A stretch of DNA of 64,000 nt from Yes71-27 sp040758635 (GTDB lineage: Bacteria > Bacillota > Desulfotomaculia > Desulfotomaculales > Ammonificaceae): the NCBI GenBank assembly GCA_040758635.1, contig JBFLVI010000001.1, positions 114,789 to 178,788 on the forward strand. The letters are read 5' to 3'. Of the stretch, positions 36,545-44,853 are shown piece by piece. Under the pieces are notes generated by a model that did not search any database, was not told the DNA's origin, and worked only from the letters and a program-made list of their open reading frames with translations. Both the position numbers and the translations under genes were made by a program. Numbering within the stretch: position 1 is the stretch's first letter; the number at the start of each line of letters is the position of its first letter.

Positions 36545-37621
36545 CTATCTCCTCTCGCGTTCGATCAGCGCAACAAATTCGTCAAACAGGTATTCGGCGT
36601 CGTGGGTGCCCGGCGACGCCTCCGGGTGGTACTGTACGGAAAAAACCGGCAGGTACCGGTGCCGCAGCCCCTCCACCGTCCCGTCGTTGACGTTGACGTG
36701 CGAAACGTAGACCTCTTCGGGAAGGGACTCCCCGTCCACGGCGAAACCGTGGTTGTGCGAAGTGATGTAAACGCGGCCCGAGACAATGTCCTTAACCGGG
36801 TGGTTGACTCCCCGGTGGCCGAACTTCAGCTTGTATGTCCGCCCCCCAAAGGCAAGCCCTAATATCTGGTGCCCGAGACAGATCCCAAAAACCGGTACTT
36901 TACCGATCAGTTCACGTGCCGCATCGGCGGCATACCTTACGTCTATCGGGTCGCCCGGCCCGTTGGAAAGAATCACTCCGTCGGGCGCGTACTTCAACGC
37001 CTCTTCCGCCGTGGTTTGCGGCGGCACCACGACCACTTCGCCTCCCCGCCTGCTCAGACAGCGCACGATGTTTTCCTTGACGCCGAAGTCGAACAACACC
37101 ACCCGGAACTTGCTACCGGGTACTACATACGGCTTTTTTGTCGCCACTTCGGGAACCAGTGCCTGGCCTGTCAACTGGGGACAGGCACGCGCTTTTGCCA
37201 CCAGACTTTCCGGGTCAAGGTCCAGGGTGCTCAGGACGCCGCGCATGGTACCGTAACGCCGCAGTCTCTTCGTGAGCGCCCGTGTGTCAACTCCGGCGAG
37301 GCCGGTCACTCCCTGACTGGCCAGATAAGCGGCAAGGCCCCGGCGTGAGCGCCAGTTTGAAGGTGTATCGCACGCCTCCCTGACCACAAATCCGCGGACG
37401 AAGGAACGCCGCGATTCCGAATCCTCATCGTTGACGCCGTAGTTTCCGATCAGCGGGTAGGTCATCACCACGATCTGCCCGCAGTACGAAGGGTCGGTCA
37501 GGACCTCCTGGTACCCGGTCATACCGGTGTTAAAAACCACCTCGCCCCAATTTTCGCCCTCGGCGCCGAAGGCTTCCCCGTGGTAAACCGTTCCGTCCTC
37601 GAGTGCGAGCGCCGCGCGCAT
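36545..37621 (-). CDS. carA: carbamoyl-phosphate synthase small subunit
   Basis: Glutaminase subunit, 358 aa. The nucleophile Cys is in VPVFGICLGHQILGLAFGG and the His-Glu pair in FSVQYHPEASPGTHD. The N-terminal CPSase_sm domain has NTGMTGYQEVLTDPSY. It begins 16 bp after pyrC and lies 2 bp before carB. Confidence 0.96.
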   Translation of the reverse strand: MRAALALEDGTVYHGEAFGAEGENWGEVVFNTGMTGYQEVLTDPSYCGQIVVMTYPLIGNYGVNDEDSESRRSFVRGFVVREACDTPSNWRSRRGLAAYLASQGVTGLAGVDTRALTKRLRRYGTMRGVLSTLDLDPESLVAKARACPQLTGQALVPEVATKKPYVVPGSKFRVVLFDFGVKENIVRCLSRRGGEVVVVPPQTTAEEALKYAPDGVILSNGPGDPIDVRYAADAARELIGKVPVFGICLGHQILGLAFGGRTYKLKFGHRGVNHPVKDIVSGRVYITSHNHGFAVDGESLPEEVYVSHVNVNDGTVEGLRHRYLPVFSVQYHPEASPGTHDAEYLFDEFVALIERERR

Positions 37622-37636
37622 CCCAATCTCCTTCCG

Positions 37637-38953
37637 TTATTTTTTCTTCTTCGTTGGCAGGCGTTTTCCAAACGGCCGTATTTCAAACCACCGGCCGCCC
37701 ACCATCACCCCGACCGGTGTTCCCTTGAGCCGCCATCCCGCGAACGGGGTGTTTTTACCCTGCGAGGCAAAGCCCCCCGGTTCCACCACTTCCTCACGCT
37801 CCGGGTCCACGAGCGTGATATCGGCAACCGCCCCTTCCGCGAGCACTCCCGCTTCAAGCCCCAGAATATGCGCCGGATTTACCGTCATCTTGGCGACGGC
37901 CTGCGGCAAGGTAAGCACCCCCTGGCTTACCAACTCGCTAAAAACCAGCCCCACGGCCGTTTCCAGTCCGACCATTCCGAACGGCGCGGCATCGAACTCG
38001 GTTTCTTTCTCCTCCTGGCTGTGCGGTGCGTGGTCGGTGGCGATCACGTCGATGGTCCCGTCTGCCAGCCCTTCTTTCAGCGCCGCCACGTCTACGGCCG
38101 TGCGCAGCGGCGGGTTTACCTTGGCGTTCGTGTCGTATCCGCGCACCGCTTCCTCGGTCAGCGTGAAATGGTGCGGCGTTACCTCTGCGGTCACGCGCAC
38201 GCCCCGCGCCTTGGCCTCCCGGATGAGCCGAACCGCTCCCGCCGTACTTACGTGCGCCACGTGCAAGTGGCACCCGGTAAGCTCCGCAAGAAGGATGTCC
38301 CGGGCAACCGCCACCTCCTCCGCCGCCGCGGGCATTCCTCTCAGGCCCAGAACCGTTGCCGTAAACCCTTCATTCATAACGCCGCCCGCACTCAGCGCCG
38401 GGTCCTCGCAGTGAGAGATCACGGGCACGTCCAGCATCGCCGCATACTCCATCGCGCGCCGCATCAGGTGTGCATCCGCCAGCCAGCGCCCGTCGTCCGA
38501 AAAGGCCACCACACCTGCATCACGCATTTCTCCAAAAGGAGCGAGTTCTTTTCCTTCACTCCCCTTTGACAGTGCCCCCACCGGGTATACCCTGGCGTTC
38601 CCGGCTGCCCGCGCCCTGTCCAGCACGAATCCGGCCACCGCCGCCCGGTCACATACCGGCCGGGTGTTCGGCATGGCGCATACCGCGGTAAATCCTCCCC
38701 GGAGCGCCGCCCGCGTTCCGGAGGCGATCGTTTCCTTATACTCGAAACCCGGCTCCCGGAGGTGCACGTGCATGTCAATCAGTCCCGGCAGCACCAGGCA
38801 GCCTTCGGCGTTGATCACGGTCGTGTCCTTCTGGCCGGCAAGGCCGGGACCGATGGCGGCAATCCTTCCGTCAACCACCAGGACGTCTGCCGGAAAAACC
38901 CTCTCGTGGAGCGGGTCAACAACCCTACCCTTTTTAATGATAAAACTTGTCAT
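37637..38953 (-). CDS. pyrC: dihydroorotase
   Basis: Zinc amidohydrolase, 438 aa, type I (Bacillus PyrC group). The HxH motif is in LPGLIDMHVHLREPGFEYKE; further metal ligands are in VISHCEDPAL, LHVAHVSTAGAVRLI and IATDHAPHSQEEK. NTRPVCD, the substrate loop, is present. It overlaps the pyrB 3' end by 20 bp. Confidence 0.95.
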   Translation of the reverse strand: MTSFIIKKGRVVDPLHERVFPADVLVVDGRIAAIGPGLAGQKDTTVINAEGCLVLPGLIDMHVHLREPGFEYKETIASGTRAALRGGFTAVCAMPNTRPVCDRAAVAGFVLDRARAAGNARVYPVGALSKGSEGKELAPFGEMRDAGVVAFSDDGRWLADAHLMRRAMEYAAMLDVPVISHCEDPALSAGGVMNEGFTATVLGLRGMPAAAEEVAVARDILLAELTGCHLHVAHVSTAGAVRLIREAKARGVRVTAEVTPHHFTLTEEAVRGYDTNAKVNPPLRTAVDVAALKEGLADGTIDVIATDHAPHSQEEKETEFDAAPFGMVGLETAVGLVFSELVSQGVLTLPQAVAKMTVNPAHILGLEAGVLAEGAVADITLVDPEREEVVEPGGFASQGKNTPFAGWRLKGTPVGVMVGGRWFEIRPFGKRLPTKKKK

Positions 38954-39872
38954 CGGTTTCCCTCCGGGCCAAAAGGTAAAGGCAGGCCATCCGAACCGCC
39001 ACCCCGTTGGTCACCTGTTCCGTAATCAAGGACCGTGACCCGTCGGCTACCTCGGCCGCAATTTCTACACCCCGGTTGAGCGGACCCGGATGCATGACAA
39101 TGGCGTCGTCAGACGCACGCGCCAGCCTTTTCTCGTTGATCCCGTAAAGACGGGCGTATTCTTCCTCTCCAGGCAACAGCCCCTGAACAAACCGCTCGCG
39201 TTGCAGCCGCAGCACGTAAATCACGTCCGCTCCCGCCACCGCCTCGTCAACCGAAGTGAATACCTGGACTCCTAGCTTGTCCAGCCCCGGAGGCAGCAGC
39301 GTCGCCGGACCGCAAACCCTGACCGCCGCCCCTAACTTGCTCAATCCCCAGATGTTCGAGCGGGCGACGCGGCTGTGCAGAATGTCGCCCACGAAGGTGA
39401 CCGTAAGGCCCTGGACCTTTCCCTTACAATCCCTGATCGTGTACAGGTCCAGCAGCGCCTGCGTGGGGTGCTCGTGCATGCCGTCGCCGGCGTTAATAAC
39501 GGCCGCCTGGACGTAGCGGCTCAAAAAAGCCGCCGCTCCGGCAGCCCGGTGGCGCAGGACCACCACGTCGGCGCCAAGGGCGGAAACCGTCCGGGCGGTG
39601 TCCAGCAGCCCTTCGCCCTTGACCACGCTCGAACTTCCCGCCGAGATGTTGACCGTGTCTGCACTCAGGTACTTCGCCGCCAGCTCAAAAGAAGCCCGGG
39701 TCCGTGTACTGGGCTCGTAAAAAAGATTAACCACCACCCGCCCCCGCAGCGTGGGAACCTTTTTGATTTCCCGCGTCATTACCTCCCGCATCGCCCCGGC
39801 GGTGTCGAGAATCATCCTGATTTCATCTGCGGTCAGCTCTTCCAGCCCCAGCAGATCCTTCTGGGTAAGCAC
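38934..39872 (-). CDS. pyrB: aspartate carbamoyltransferase
   Basis: 312 aa catalytic chain. The carbamoyl-phosphate motif FYEPSTRTRASFELAAKYL is exact; HPTQALLDLYTI and VMHPGPLNRGVEI are canonical. There is no pyrI regulatory chain, as expected in Gram-positive bacteria. It follows the second PyrR attenuator. Confidence 0.96.
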   Translation of the reverse strand: MLTQKDLLGLEELTADEIRMILDTAGAMREVMTREIKKVPTLRGRVVVNLFYEPSTRTRASFELAAKYLSADTVNISAGSSSVVKGEGLLDTARTVSALGADVVVLRHRAAGAAAFLSRYVQAAVINAGDGMHEHPTQALLDLYTIRDCKGKVQGLTVTFVGDILHSRVARSNIWGLSKLGAAVRVCGPATLLPPGLDKLGVQVFTSVDEAVAGADVIYVLRLQRERFVQGLLPGEEEYARLYGINEKRLARASDDAIVMHPGPLNRGVEIAAEVADGSRSLITEQVTNGVAVRMACLYLLARRETDDKFYH

Positions 39873-39902
39873 GCCTGCACCCCCCTTTACCTAAGGCCAC
39901 TT

Positions 39903-39940
39903 AATAAAACGGCCTCCGCCCGGTTTACCGGGCCGAGGCC
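39903..39940 (-). terminator. pyr attenuator 2 (pyrR-pyrB)
   Basis: On the minus strand GGCCTC plus GCCCGG pairs with CCGGGC plus GAGGCC around a TAAA loop, followed by GTTTTATT. It lies about 30 bp before the pyrB start and downstream of a PyrR-binding loop at 39974-39993. Confidence 0.85.
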
Positions 39941-39973
39941 GGCTATGTGCTCGCTCTTCCTTGCGCGCCCCTT

Positions 39974-39993
39974 GCCGGCCTCACCGGACCGCC
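39974..39993 (-). promoter_or_regulatory. PyrR-binding anti-antiterminator loop 2
   Basis: The minus strand reads GGTCCGGTGAGGCC within a GC stem (GGC...GCC). It fits the PyrR consensus ARUCCNGNGAGGYU except for the first base. With UMP, PyrR would stabilise it and let the terminator at 39903-39940 form. Confidence 0.8.
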
Positions 39994-40007
39994 TTTAAAA
40001 GGACGCT

Positions 40008-40556
40008 TTATTCCACCCTTTCGTTTATTAACACCCTGTCTTCGCCGTCAATCTCCTTGATGAGAACCGAGATCACTTCCTTCCGCGAAGTCGGTACGTT
40101 CTTTCCGATGTAGTCCGCCCTTATCGGCAGCTCCCGGTGCCCCCTGTCCACGAGCACCGCCAGTTCGATCACCGCCGGCCGCCCCAGGTCCATCAGCGCG
40201 TCCAGCGCCGCCCGCGCCGTCCGGCCCGTGTAGATCACGTCGTCCACCAGTACGACCCGCTTTCCCGTTACCGGGAAATTCACCTCGGTCCGGTAAACCA
40301 GCGGCTGGTAACTAAGTTGCGTCAGGTCGTCGCGATAGAGCGTGATGTCCAGCGAGCCCACCGGCAAATCCCGGCCCTCGATTTCCCGGATCAGGTTTGC
40401 CAGCCGGATTGCGATCGGCACCCCGCGCCGGCGAATTCCGATCAGGGCCAGGTCACCGACGCCCTTGTTCCGCTCAATGATTTCGTGGGCCATGCGGGTC
40501 AGCGCCCGCCGGATGCCTTCCGCGTCAAGGATCTGCGCCTTTTCTCGTAGCTTCAC
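40008..40556 (-). CDS. pyrR: bifunctional pyr operon regulator / uracil phosphoribosyltransferase
   Basis: About 182 aa. PyrR binds pyr mRNA in response to UMP/UTP and PRPP and also has uracil phosphoribosyltransferase activity. The PRPP loop is VVLVDDVIYTGRTARAALDAL; LIGIRRRGVPIAIRLANLI, DITLYRDDLTQLSYQPL and LPIRADYIGKNVPTSRKE are typical. Two GTG codons (40559, 40556) follow GGGGG; I prefer 40556. The longer open frame upstream runs through the attenuator and is not coding. Confidence 0.93.
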   Translation of the reverse strand: MKLREKAQILDAEGIRRALTRMAHEIIERNKGVGDLALIGIRRRGVPIAIRLANLIREIEGRDLPVGSLDITLYRDDLTQLSYQPLVYRTEVNFPVTGKRVVLVDDVIYTGRTARAALDALMDLGRPAVIELAVLVDRGHRELPIRADYIGKNVPTSRKEVISVLIKEIDGEDRVLINERVE

Positions 40557-40584
40557 CACTGGCCCCCGTAAACCCCCCGGACAC

Positions 40585-40619
40585 AAAAAATGCCTCTCAC
40601 CACCGATGGGTGAGCAGGC
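40585..40619 (-). terminator. pyr attenuator 1 (upstream of pyrR)
   Basis: On the minus strand GCCT and CTCACC pair with GGTGAG and AGGC (one bulged G), followed by ATTTTTT. It lies between the first PyrR-binding loop and the pyrR start. Confidence 0.85.
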
Positions 40620-40660
40620 GTTAGCTCTACGTTCCCGGACCCGATTTCCTCTCCCCCTTT

Positions 40661-40678
40661 CCGGCCTCACCGGACCGG
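40661..40678 (-). promoter_or_regulatory. PyrR-binding anti-antiterminator loop 1
   Basis: The minus strand reads CCGGTCCGGTGAGGCCGG, the same core as the second site (GGTCCGGTGAGGCC). It is the first PyrR target in the transcript, 25-40 nt from the likely start. Confidence 0.82.
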
Positions 40679-40701
40679 CTTAAAGGTGGTTATCTTGTAT
40701 A

Positions 40702-40730
40702 ATTTTATAGAATATCCCGGCACCCGTCAA
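40702..40730 (-). promoter_or_regulatory. pyr operon promoter
   Basis: On the minus strand TTGACG (40725-40730) and TATAAAAT around 40702-40709 give either a 15-nt spacing to TATAAA or 17 nt to TAAAAT. It precedes the PyrR leader and pyrR. Confidence 0.8.
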
Positions 40731-40895
40731 GAAAATTTTTTGCTGCTTTTTAATGTCCGTCAAGCACATCTTTTGAACCTCTTGCGCAAAAAAACGCCGC
40801 ACCTTCCCTATCCCGGTCACCGCCTTACACTGTTAACCTCGCCGGTACATATAATTCAGCAAGAAAGCCAAAAGCTGGAAGCGGGTGCGGCGACC

Positions 40896-41201
40896 GTGAA
40901 AAAAATCAAGAAGCTTCTCAGGCTGCAGCGCACGGAGAGCAGGGACCACGCTCGGGTGGAACTCTCCCCGCTGTTGATGGAGGCCACGAAAATATCCACC
41001 TGCAAGATCCCGCACGAAATTACCGTGGTTGTTCCCCGCGTGGAAGTCCGGGAAAAGATTCAAACGCCGTTCTTTACCAGGAGCAGAGAAACCATCTATA
41101 ACAGCATTACCATCGTGATCGCCCCGCGAGCCCCGTTAACCGGCGGGGAAAACAGCGGGAGACGCTGTTTGAAGGGTTTACCGGTGTCGGAAAACCCGTA
41201 G
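40896..41201 (+). CDS. small hypothetical protein
   Basis: About 101 aa from GTG 40896. No strong ribosome-binding site, but codon use is like that of neighbours over the whole length and the sequence is basic at the N-terminus (VKKIKKLLRLQRTESRDH), then beta-rich (ISTCKIPHEITVVVPRVEVR). It lies divergent to the pyr operon. No family recognised and no membrane segment. The frame remains open upstream to 40686, across the pyr promoter, so the true start is unsure. Confidence 0.4.
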   Translation: MKKIKKLLRLQRTESRDHARVELSPLLMEATKISTCKIPHEITVVVPRVEVREKIQTPFFTRSRETIYNSITIVIAPRAPLTGGENSGRRCLKGLPVSENP

Positions 41202-41292
41202 CGTGCGGGTTCCGGATTCTTGTTGCCCCCCTCATTTTCGGTACTTGTTCCTCCAAAAATGTAAGGTTTCTGTAGCGTTGATCCCTTCGAGA

Positions 41293-41321
41293 TTGATATT
41301 GCGACCAAGGATGTTTAAAAT
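41293..41321 (+). promoter_or_regulatory. promoter upstream of the NYN gene
   Basis: TTGATA (41293-41298), 17-base spacer, TAAAAT (41316-41321), about 75 bp ahead of a gene with AAAGGAGG at the start. The gap 41202-41398 is AT-richer than its surroundings. Confidence 0.6.
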
Positions 41322-41398
41322 GGATAATAAATGTTCTTTGACAACTCAAGGTCGGTAGAATCCTCCTAAATCCTATGTAAAGGAGGTTCTGCTCCAAG

Positions 41399-42181
41399 AT
41401 GGAAACGGCCAACGGCCTAAAGAAACGTGTAGCTGTTTTTATTGACTATGAAAGTTTGTTTTACGGGCTCCTTGATCAGCATCGTACAAAGCCGTTTGAC
41501 ATTGGAGCCGTAGACCAAATATCACAGCTTGCAAGCGAGTACGGTCATATCGCTAAAATTGATGCTTTTGCGGACTTTGAAGACAATGAAGATTTAAAAA
41601 AAGAGATGACCCGTTTACGCAACAAAGGTATAAACCCGCACCATGTTGCTCGCGTAAAGGAAAAGTCTTATACCGACTTTGTAATGTTAGACTGGATTTA
41701 CAGAACCGTATTGGAAGACAATATCAGCATTTTTTTAGTAGTAACAGGAGACGGCCATTTTGCACCGTGTCTGGGTTATATCCACAACCGGCTCGGGCGG
41801 GAGGTAATAGTTGTCGGCGTCCGGGGCACAGTCAGTTCTCAATTATTCGATGCTGCTTCGCAGGTTATACAACTCCCGTTACTCCCGACCAACGGTTCGA
41901 TCCCCAGGGAACCAGCCGCTGAAGTAACCGCAACAATGAAAGACCTGATTCGATTTTTGGATGAAGGTGAAAGAAAATATCCGGCAATATCTTTCGGTAA
42001 GTCTGTAGAGGCGGCTGTGAGCAAGGGATTAGGCACTCGGGACATTATGGTAGACTGCCTCAGCCGTTTAATCGGTGAAGGAGCGGTGGAGCAGTTCGAG
42101 CGTGAACGTTCGGGAAAAACATACAGGCTAATCCGTTTAAACCATAGGCACGAACTCGTACAGGAAGCTCTTCGAAGGTAA
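41399..42181 (+). CDS. NYN-domain ribonuclease-like protein
   Basis: 260 aa, ATG 41399 with AAAGGAGGTTC. The N-terminal NYN/LabA (DUF88) PIN-like domain shows VAVFIDYESLFYGLL with the first Asp, VKEKSYTDFVMLDWIYR with an Asp, FLVVTGDGHFAPCL with an Asp, and GREVIVVGVRG. The C-terminal ~85 residues (TMKDLIRFLDEGERKYPAIS onward) resemble a winged-helix OST-HTH/LOTUS-like module. Codon use is AT-richer than in most of the window, which suggests later acquisition. Likely an RNase acting on structured RNA, by family. Confidence 0.85.
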   Translation: METANGLKKRVAVFIDYESLFYGLLDQHRTKPFDIGAVDQISQLASEYGHIAKIDAFADFEDNEDLKKEMTRLRNKGINPHHVARVKEKSYTDFVMLDWIYRTVLEDNISIFLVVTGDGHFAPCLGYIHNRLGREVIVVGVRGTVSSQLFDAASQVIQLPLLPTNGSIPREPAAEVTATMKDLIRFLDEGERKYPAISFGKSVEAAVSKGLGTRDIMVDCLSRLIGEGAVEQFERERSGKTYRLIRLNHRHELVQEALRR

Positions 42182-42251
42182 GGTTTACAATCGTACATAA
42201 CGTTAGTCCTTGTTTCCGATTCTGCCGACCAAGGAGCTCCTAACGACTCCT

Positions 42252-42296
42252 AAAAATAAGCGGCAAGGTGACCTTGGCCCGGAAACCCTTGCCGCA
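42252..42296 (-). terminator. terminator downstream of tRNA-Cys
   Basis: On the minus strand GCGGCAAGG (42288-42296) pairs with CCTTGCCGC (42260-42268) and is followed by TTATTTTT. It ends the guaA-tRNA-Cys transcript. Confidence 0.85.
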
Positions 42297-42310
42297 TCTT
42301 CATCCTTTGG

Positions 42311-42383
42311 AGGCGGCAGGCGGATTCGAACCGCCGCATAACGGTTTTGCAGACCGTCGCCTTGGCCACTTGGCTATGCCGCC
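42311..42383 (-). tRNA. tRNA-Cys (GCA)
   Basis: 73-nt cloverleaf on the minus strand. The acceptor arms GGCGGCA and TGCCGCC pair, the anticodon loop CTGCAAA reads GCA, and the T-loop GGTTCGAATCC is canonical. CCA is not encoded. It lies between guaA and a terminator. Confidence 0.95.
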
Positions 42384-42436
42384 AACACACACGTAGCAAA
42401 GTTATTATACACCACCGTCAGCCTCCCGGCAACACC

Positions 42437-43996
42437 TTACTCCCACTCGATGGTCGCCGGCGGCTTGGAAGTGATGTCGTAAACCACGCGGTTGACTCCC
42501 GGCACCTCGCGTACGATCCGGCTCGCTATCCGTTCAAGCACCTCGTGGGGCAGCCGCGCCCAATCCGCAGTCATCCCGTCCAGGCTTTCCACGGCCCGGA
42601 CGGCGACCGCATGGGCGTACGTGCGCGAATCTCCCATCACGCCCACGCTGCGGATATCCGGCAGCACCGCGAAGTACTGCCAGACCTGCCGGTCAAGCCC
42701 AGCGTTTTTTACTTCCTCGGTCACGATGGCGTCGGCTTCGCGCAGCAGTTCCAGTTTTTCCTCCGTCACCGGCCCCAGGATCCTGACCGCCAGTCCCGGG
42801 CCCGGAAAGGGCTGCCGCCAGACAATTTCTTCCGGCAAACCGAGTTCTTTCCCGAGCCGGCGCACTTCGTCTTTAAAGAGCCACCGCAGCGGCTCCACCA
42901 GTTTTAACTCCAAATCCTCGGGCAATCCGCCGACGTTGTGGTGCGACTTAATCGTCGCCGCCGTGGCTGTTCCGCTTTCCACCACGTCCGGGTAAAGCGT
43001 GCCCTGCACCAGGAACTCCACCGCCCCAATTTTCCGCGCCTCCTCCTCGAACACGCGGATAAACTCCGTGCCGATGATCTTCCGCTTGGCTTCCGGATCG
43101 GCTACGCCCCGGAGCTTAGCGAGAAACCGTTCCTTTGCTTCGACGTAAATTAAAGGGATGCCCAGCTGCCGGAAGGCTTCCTGCACGGTCTCCGGTTCTC
43201 CCTTGCGCAGGAGTCCATGGTTCACGAAAACGCACGTCAGGCGATCAGCGATTGCGCGGTGTACCAGCACCGCCGCCACCGAGGAATCGACGCCGCCGCT
43301 CAAAGCGCAAATAGCGCGCCCCTCGCCCACCGCCTGCCGCACTTCGGCCATGGCTGCCTCCAAAAAGGAACCCATGGTCCAGGTGCCGCTGCACCCGCAT
43401 ATTTTATACAGGAAGTTCTCTAAAATCGTTTTCCCCCGGGGCGTGTGCACCACTTCGGGGTGAAACTGGACCGCGTAAAGACCCCGGGCCCGATCCTCCA
43501 TCGCGGCGACCGGGGCCGCCGCCGTCCGGGCCGTCACCTCGAATCCGGGCGGAGCCGCCTCCACCCTATCTCCGTGGCTCATCCAGCACCAGGTTTCGTG
43601 CTCCACGTCGGCAAAAAGCCCACTTCTGGAAATCACCGTCAGCGCCGTGTGCCCGTACTCCCGCTGGCCGGCCTGGACCACCCTGCCGCCTAAAAGGCCG
43701 GCCATCAACTGCATCCCATAGCAAATACCCAGGACAGGAACGCCGACCTCTTCAAAAAAAGCCGCCGGCAGCCTCGGCGCGTTCGGCACGTAAACGCTCG
43801 CCGGACCGCCGGACAAAATAATTCCGTACGGCTTTCTGGCCTTTATCGCATCGGTTGGCGTATGATAGGGCAAGATTTCGCAGTAAACCCGGCACTCCCG
43901 CACGCGCCGGGCAATCAACTGGGTGTACTGGCCGCCGAAGTCAAGGATGAGTATCAGTTCCGCCGTCGGATCAGGCAACCTATCTACCGGCTTCAT
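42437..43996 (-). CDS. guaA: GMP synthase (glutamine-hydrolysing)
   Basis: XMP to GMP, about 519 aa. The N-terminal amidotransferase domain has ILDFGGQYTQLIARRVRE, VLGICYGMQLMAGLLGG (nucleophile Cys) and VQFHPEVVHT. The ATP-pyrophosphatase P-loop is ICALSGGVDSSVAAVLVHR, and the C-terminal dimerisation domain ends RVVYDITSKPPATIEWE, the usual GMP synthase end. Start ATG 43996 overlaps hpt by 17 bp; the longer frame upstream lies inside hpt and is not used. Confidence 0.95.
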   Translation of the reverse strand: MKPVDRLPDPTAELILILDFGGQYTQLIARRVRECRVYCEILPYHTPTDAIKARKPYGIILSGGPASVYVPNAPRLPAAFFEEVGVPVLGICYGMQLMAGLLGGRVVQAGQREYGHTALTVISRSGLFADVEHETWCWMSHGDRVEAAPPGFEVTARTAAAPVAAMEDRARGLYAVQFHPEVVHTPRGKTILENFLYKICGCSGTWTMGSFLEAAMAEVRQAVGEGRAICALSGGVDSSVAAVLVHRAIADRLTCVFVNHGLLRKGEPETVQEAFRQLGIPLIYVEAKERFLAKLRGVADPEAKRKIIGTEFIRVFEEEARKIGAVEFLVQGTLYPDVVESGTATAATIKSHHNVGGLPEDLELKLVEPLRWLFKDEVRRLGKELGLPEEIVWRQPFPGPGLAVRILGPVTEEKLELLREADAIVTEEVKNAGLDRQVWQYFAVLPDIRSVGVMGDSRTYAHAVAVRAVESLDGMTADWARLPHEVLERIASRIVREVPGVNRVVYDITSKPPATIEWE

Positions 43997-44525
43997 AAAC
44001 ATCCCGCCGCAAGACGCAAATGTCGGGCAGGTTCCGGTAACGCCCTGCATAGTCCAGGCCGTAACCCACCACGAACTCGTCTGGAATTGAAAAACCCAAA
44101 TAGTCAATTTCTACCGGCACGCGCCGCCGGGAAGGCTTGTCTAAAAGGGCGCAAACCTTTAGATCGGCCGGCTGCTGCGACGACAAATGCTCTTTCAGGT
44201 ACTTCAGCGTGAGTCCAGTATCCACGATATCCTCTACCAGAAGGACGTCCTTCCCGGTGACGCTGCGGTCCAGGTCCTTTAAAATCCTTACCACTCCGGA
44301 TGAGGCACTTGCCTTGCCGTAACTGGAAACCGCAATAAAATCGATCTCCACCGGAACCGTCAGCACCCGCAGCAGGTCTGCCAAAAAAACGACCGAGCCT
44401 TTAAGTACCCCTACGGTAAGAATTTCCCTCCCCTGGTAATCTGCGGAAATCTGTGTACCCAAAACCCTGACTCGCTCCTGGATCTCTTCACGCGCAAGAA
44501 GGACACGTTCGATATCTGGGTGCAC
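43980..44525 (-). CDS. hpt: hypoxanthine phosphoribosyltransferase
   Basis: Purine salvage, about 181 aa from GTG 44525 (GGGAGG upstream). The PRPP motif is VLLVEDIVDTGLTLKYL; VGVLKGSVVFLADLLR and IDFIAVSSYG are typical of bacterial Hpt. It forms an operon with guaA, joining hypoxanthine/guanine salvage to GMP synthesis. Confidence 0.93.
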   Translation of the reverse strand: MHPDIERVLLAREEIQERVRVLGTQISADYQGREILTVGVLKGSVVFLADLLRVLTVPVEIDFIAVSSYGKASASSGVVRILKDLDRSVTGKDVLLVEDIVDTGLTLKYLKEHLSSQQPADLKVCALLDKPSRRRVPVEIDYLGFSIPDEFVVGYGLDYAGRYRNLPDICVLRRDVYEAGR

Positions 44526-44661
44526 TTTGTTTTCCTCCCAGAAAGGCCGTTTGAAACCTTCAGTAACAACCAAATACTGCGTTTCCACCTGCAGGCCTGC
44601 ATTCCGGTGTCCAGTGCCGTTTAGGCAAAAAACCAGCCCAAAACTTCTGAAATCTGGCTTA

Positions 44662-44690
44662 TTTATACCAGGAAAAAAACCGGGTGTCAA
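44662..44690 (-). promoter_or_regulatory. hpt-guaA promoter
   Basis: On the minus strand TTGACA (44685-44690), 17-base spacer, TATAAA (44662-44667). The leader of about 130 nt to hpt shows no riboswitch that I could recognise. Confidence 0.85.
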
Positions 44691-44779
44691 CTTTCTTCCG
44701 TTTGCGGTGCCGGCAGCCGGAAAAGTCGCAGTCAGATGATTCTATGGGGAAGTTACGGTTTAAATCAGGCAGAAAAGTG

Positions 44780-44808
44780 TTGACAATTTACTAATTTAGT
44801 AACATTAT
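44780..44808 (+). promoter_or_regulatory. kinase gene promoter with palindromic operator
   Basis: TTGACA (44780-44785), 17-base spacer and CATTAT (44803-44808). The spacer contains a perfect 7-1-7 palindrome TTACTAATTTAGTAA (44788-44802), placed where a repressor would block polymerase. The regulator is not known. Confidence 0.6.
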
Positions 44809-44853
44809 TTCAAGAGGAATAACGATAGAAAAGTTTACCATTCGGGCATCGCC

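Noticed and set aside
44526..44661. Purine riboswitch before hpt
   Set aside because: The leader lacks the conserved TATAN..CTAC purine-aptamer pattern.
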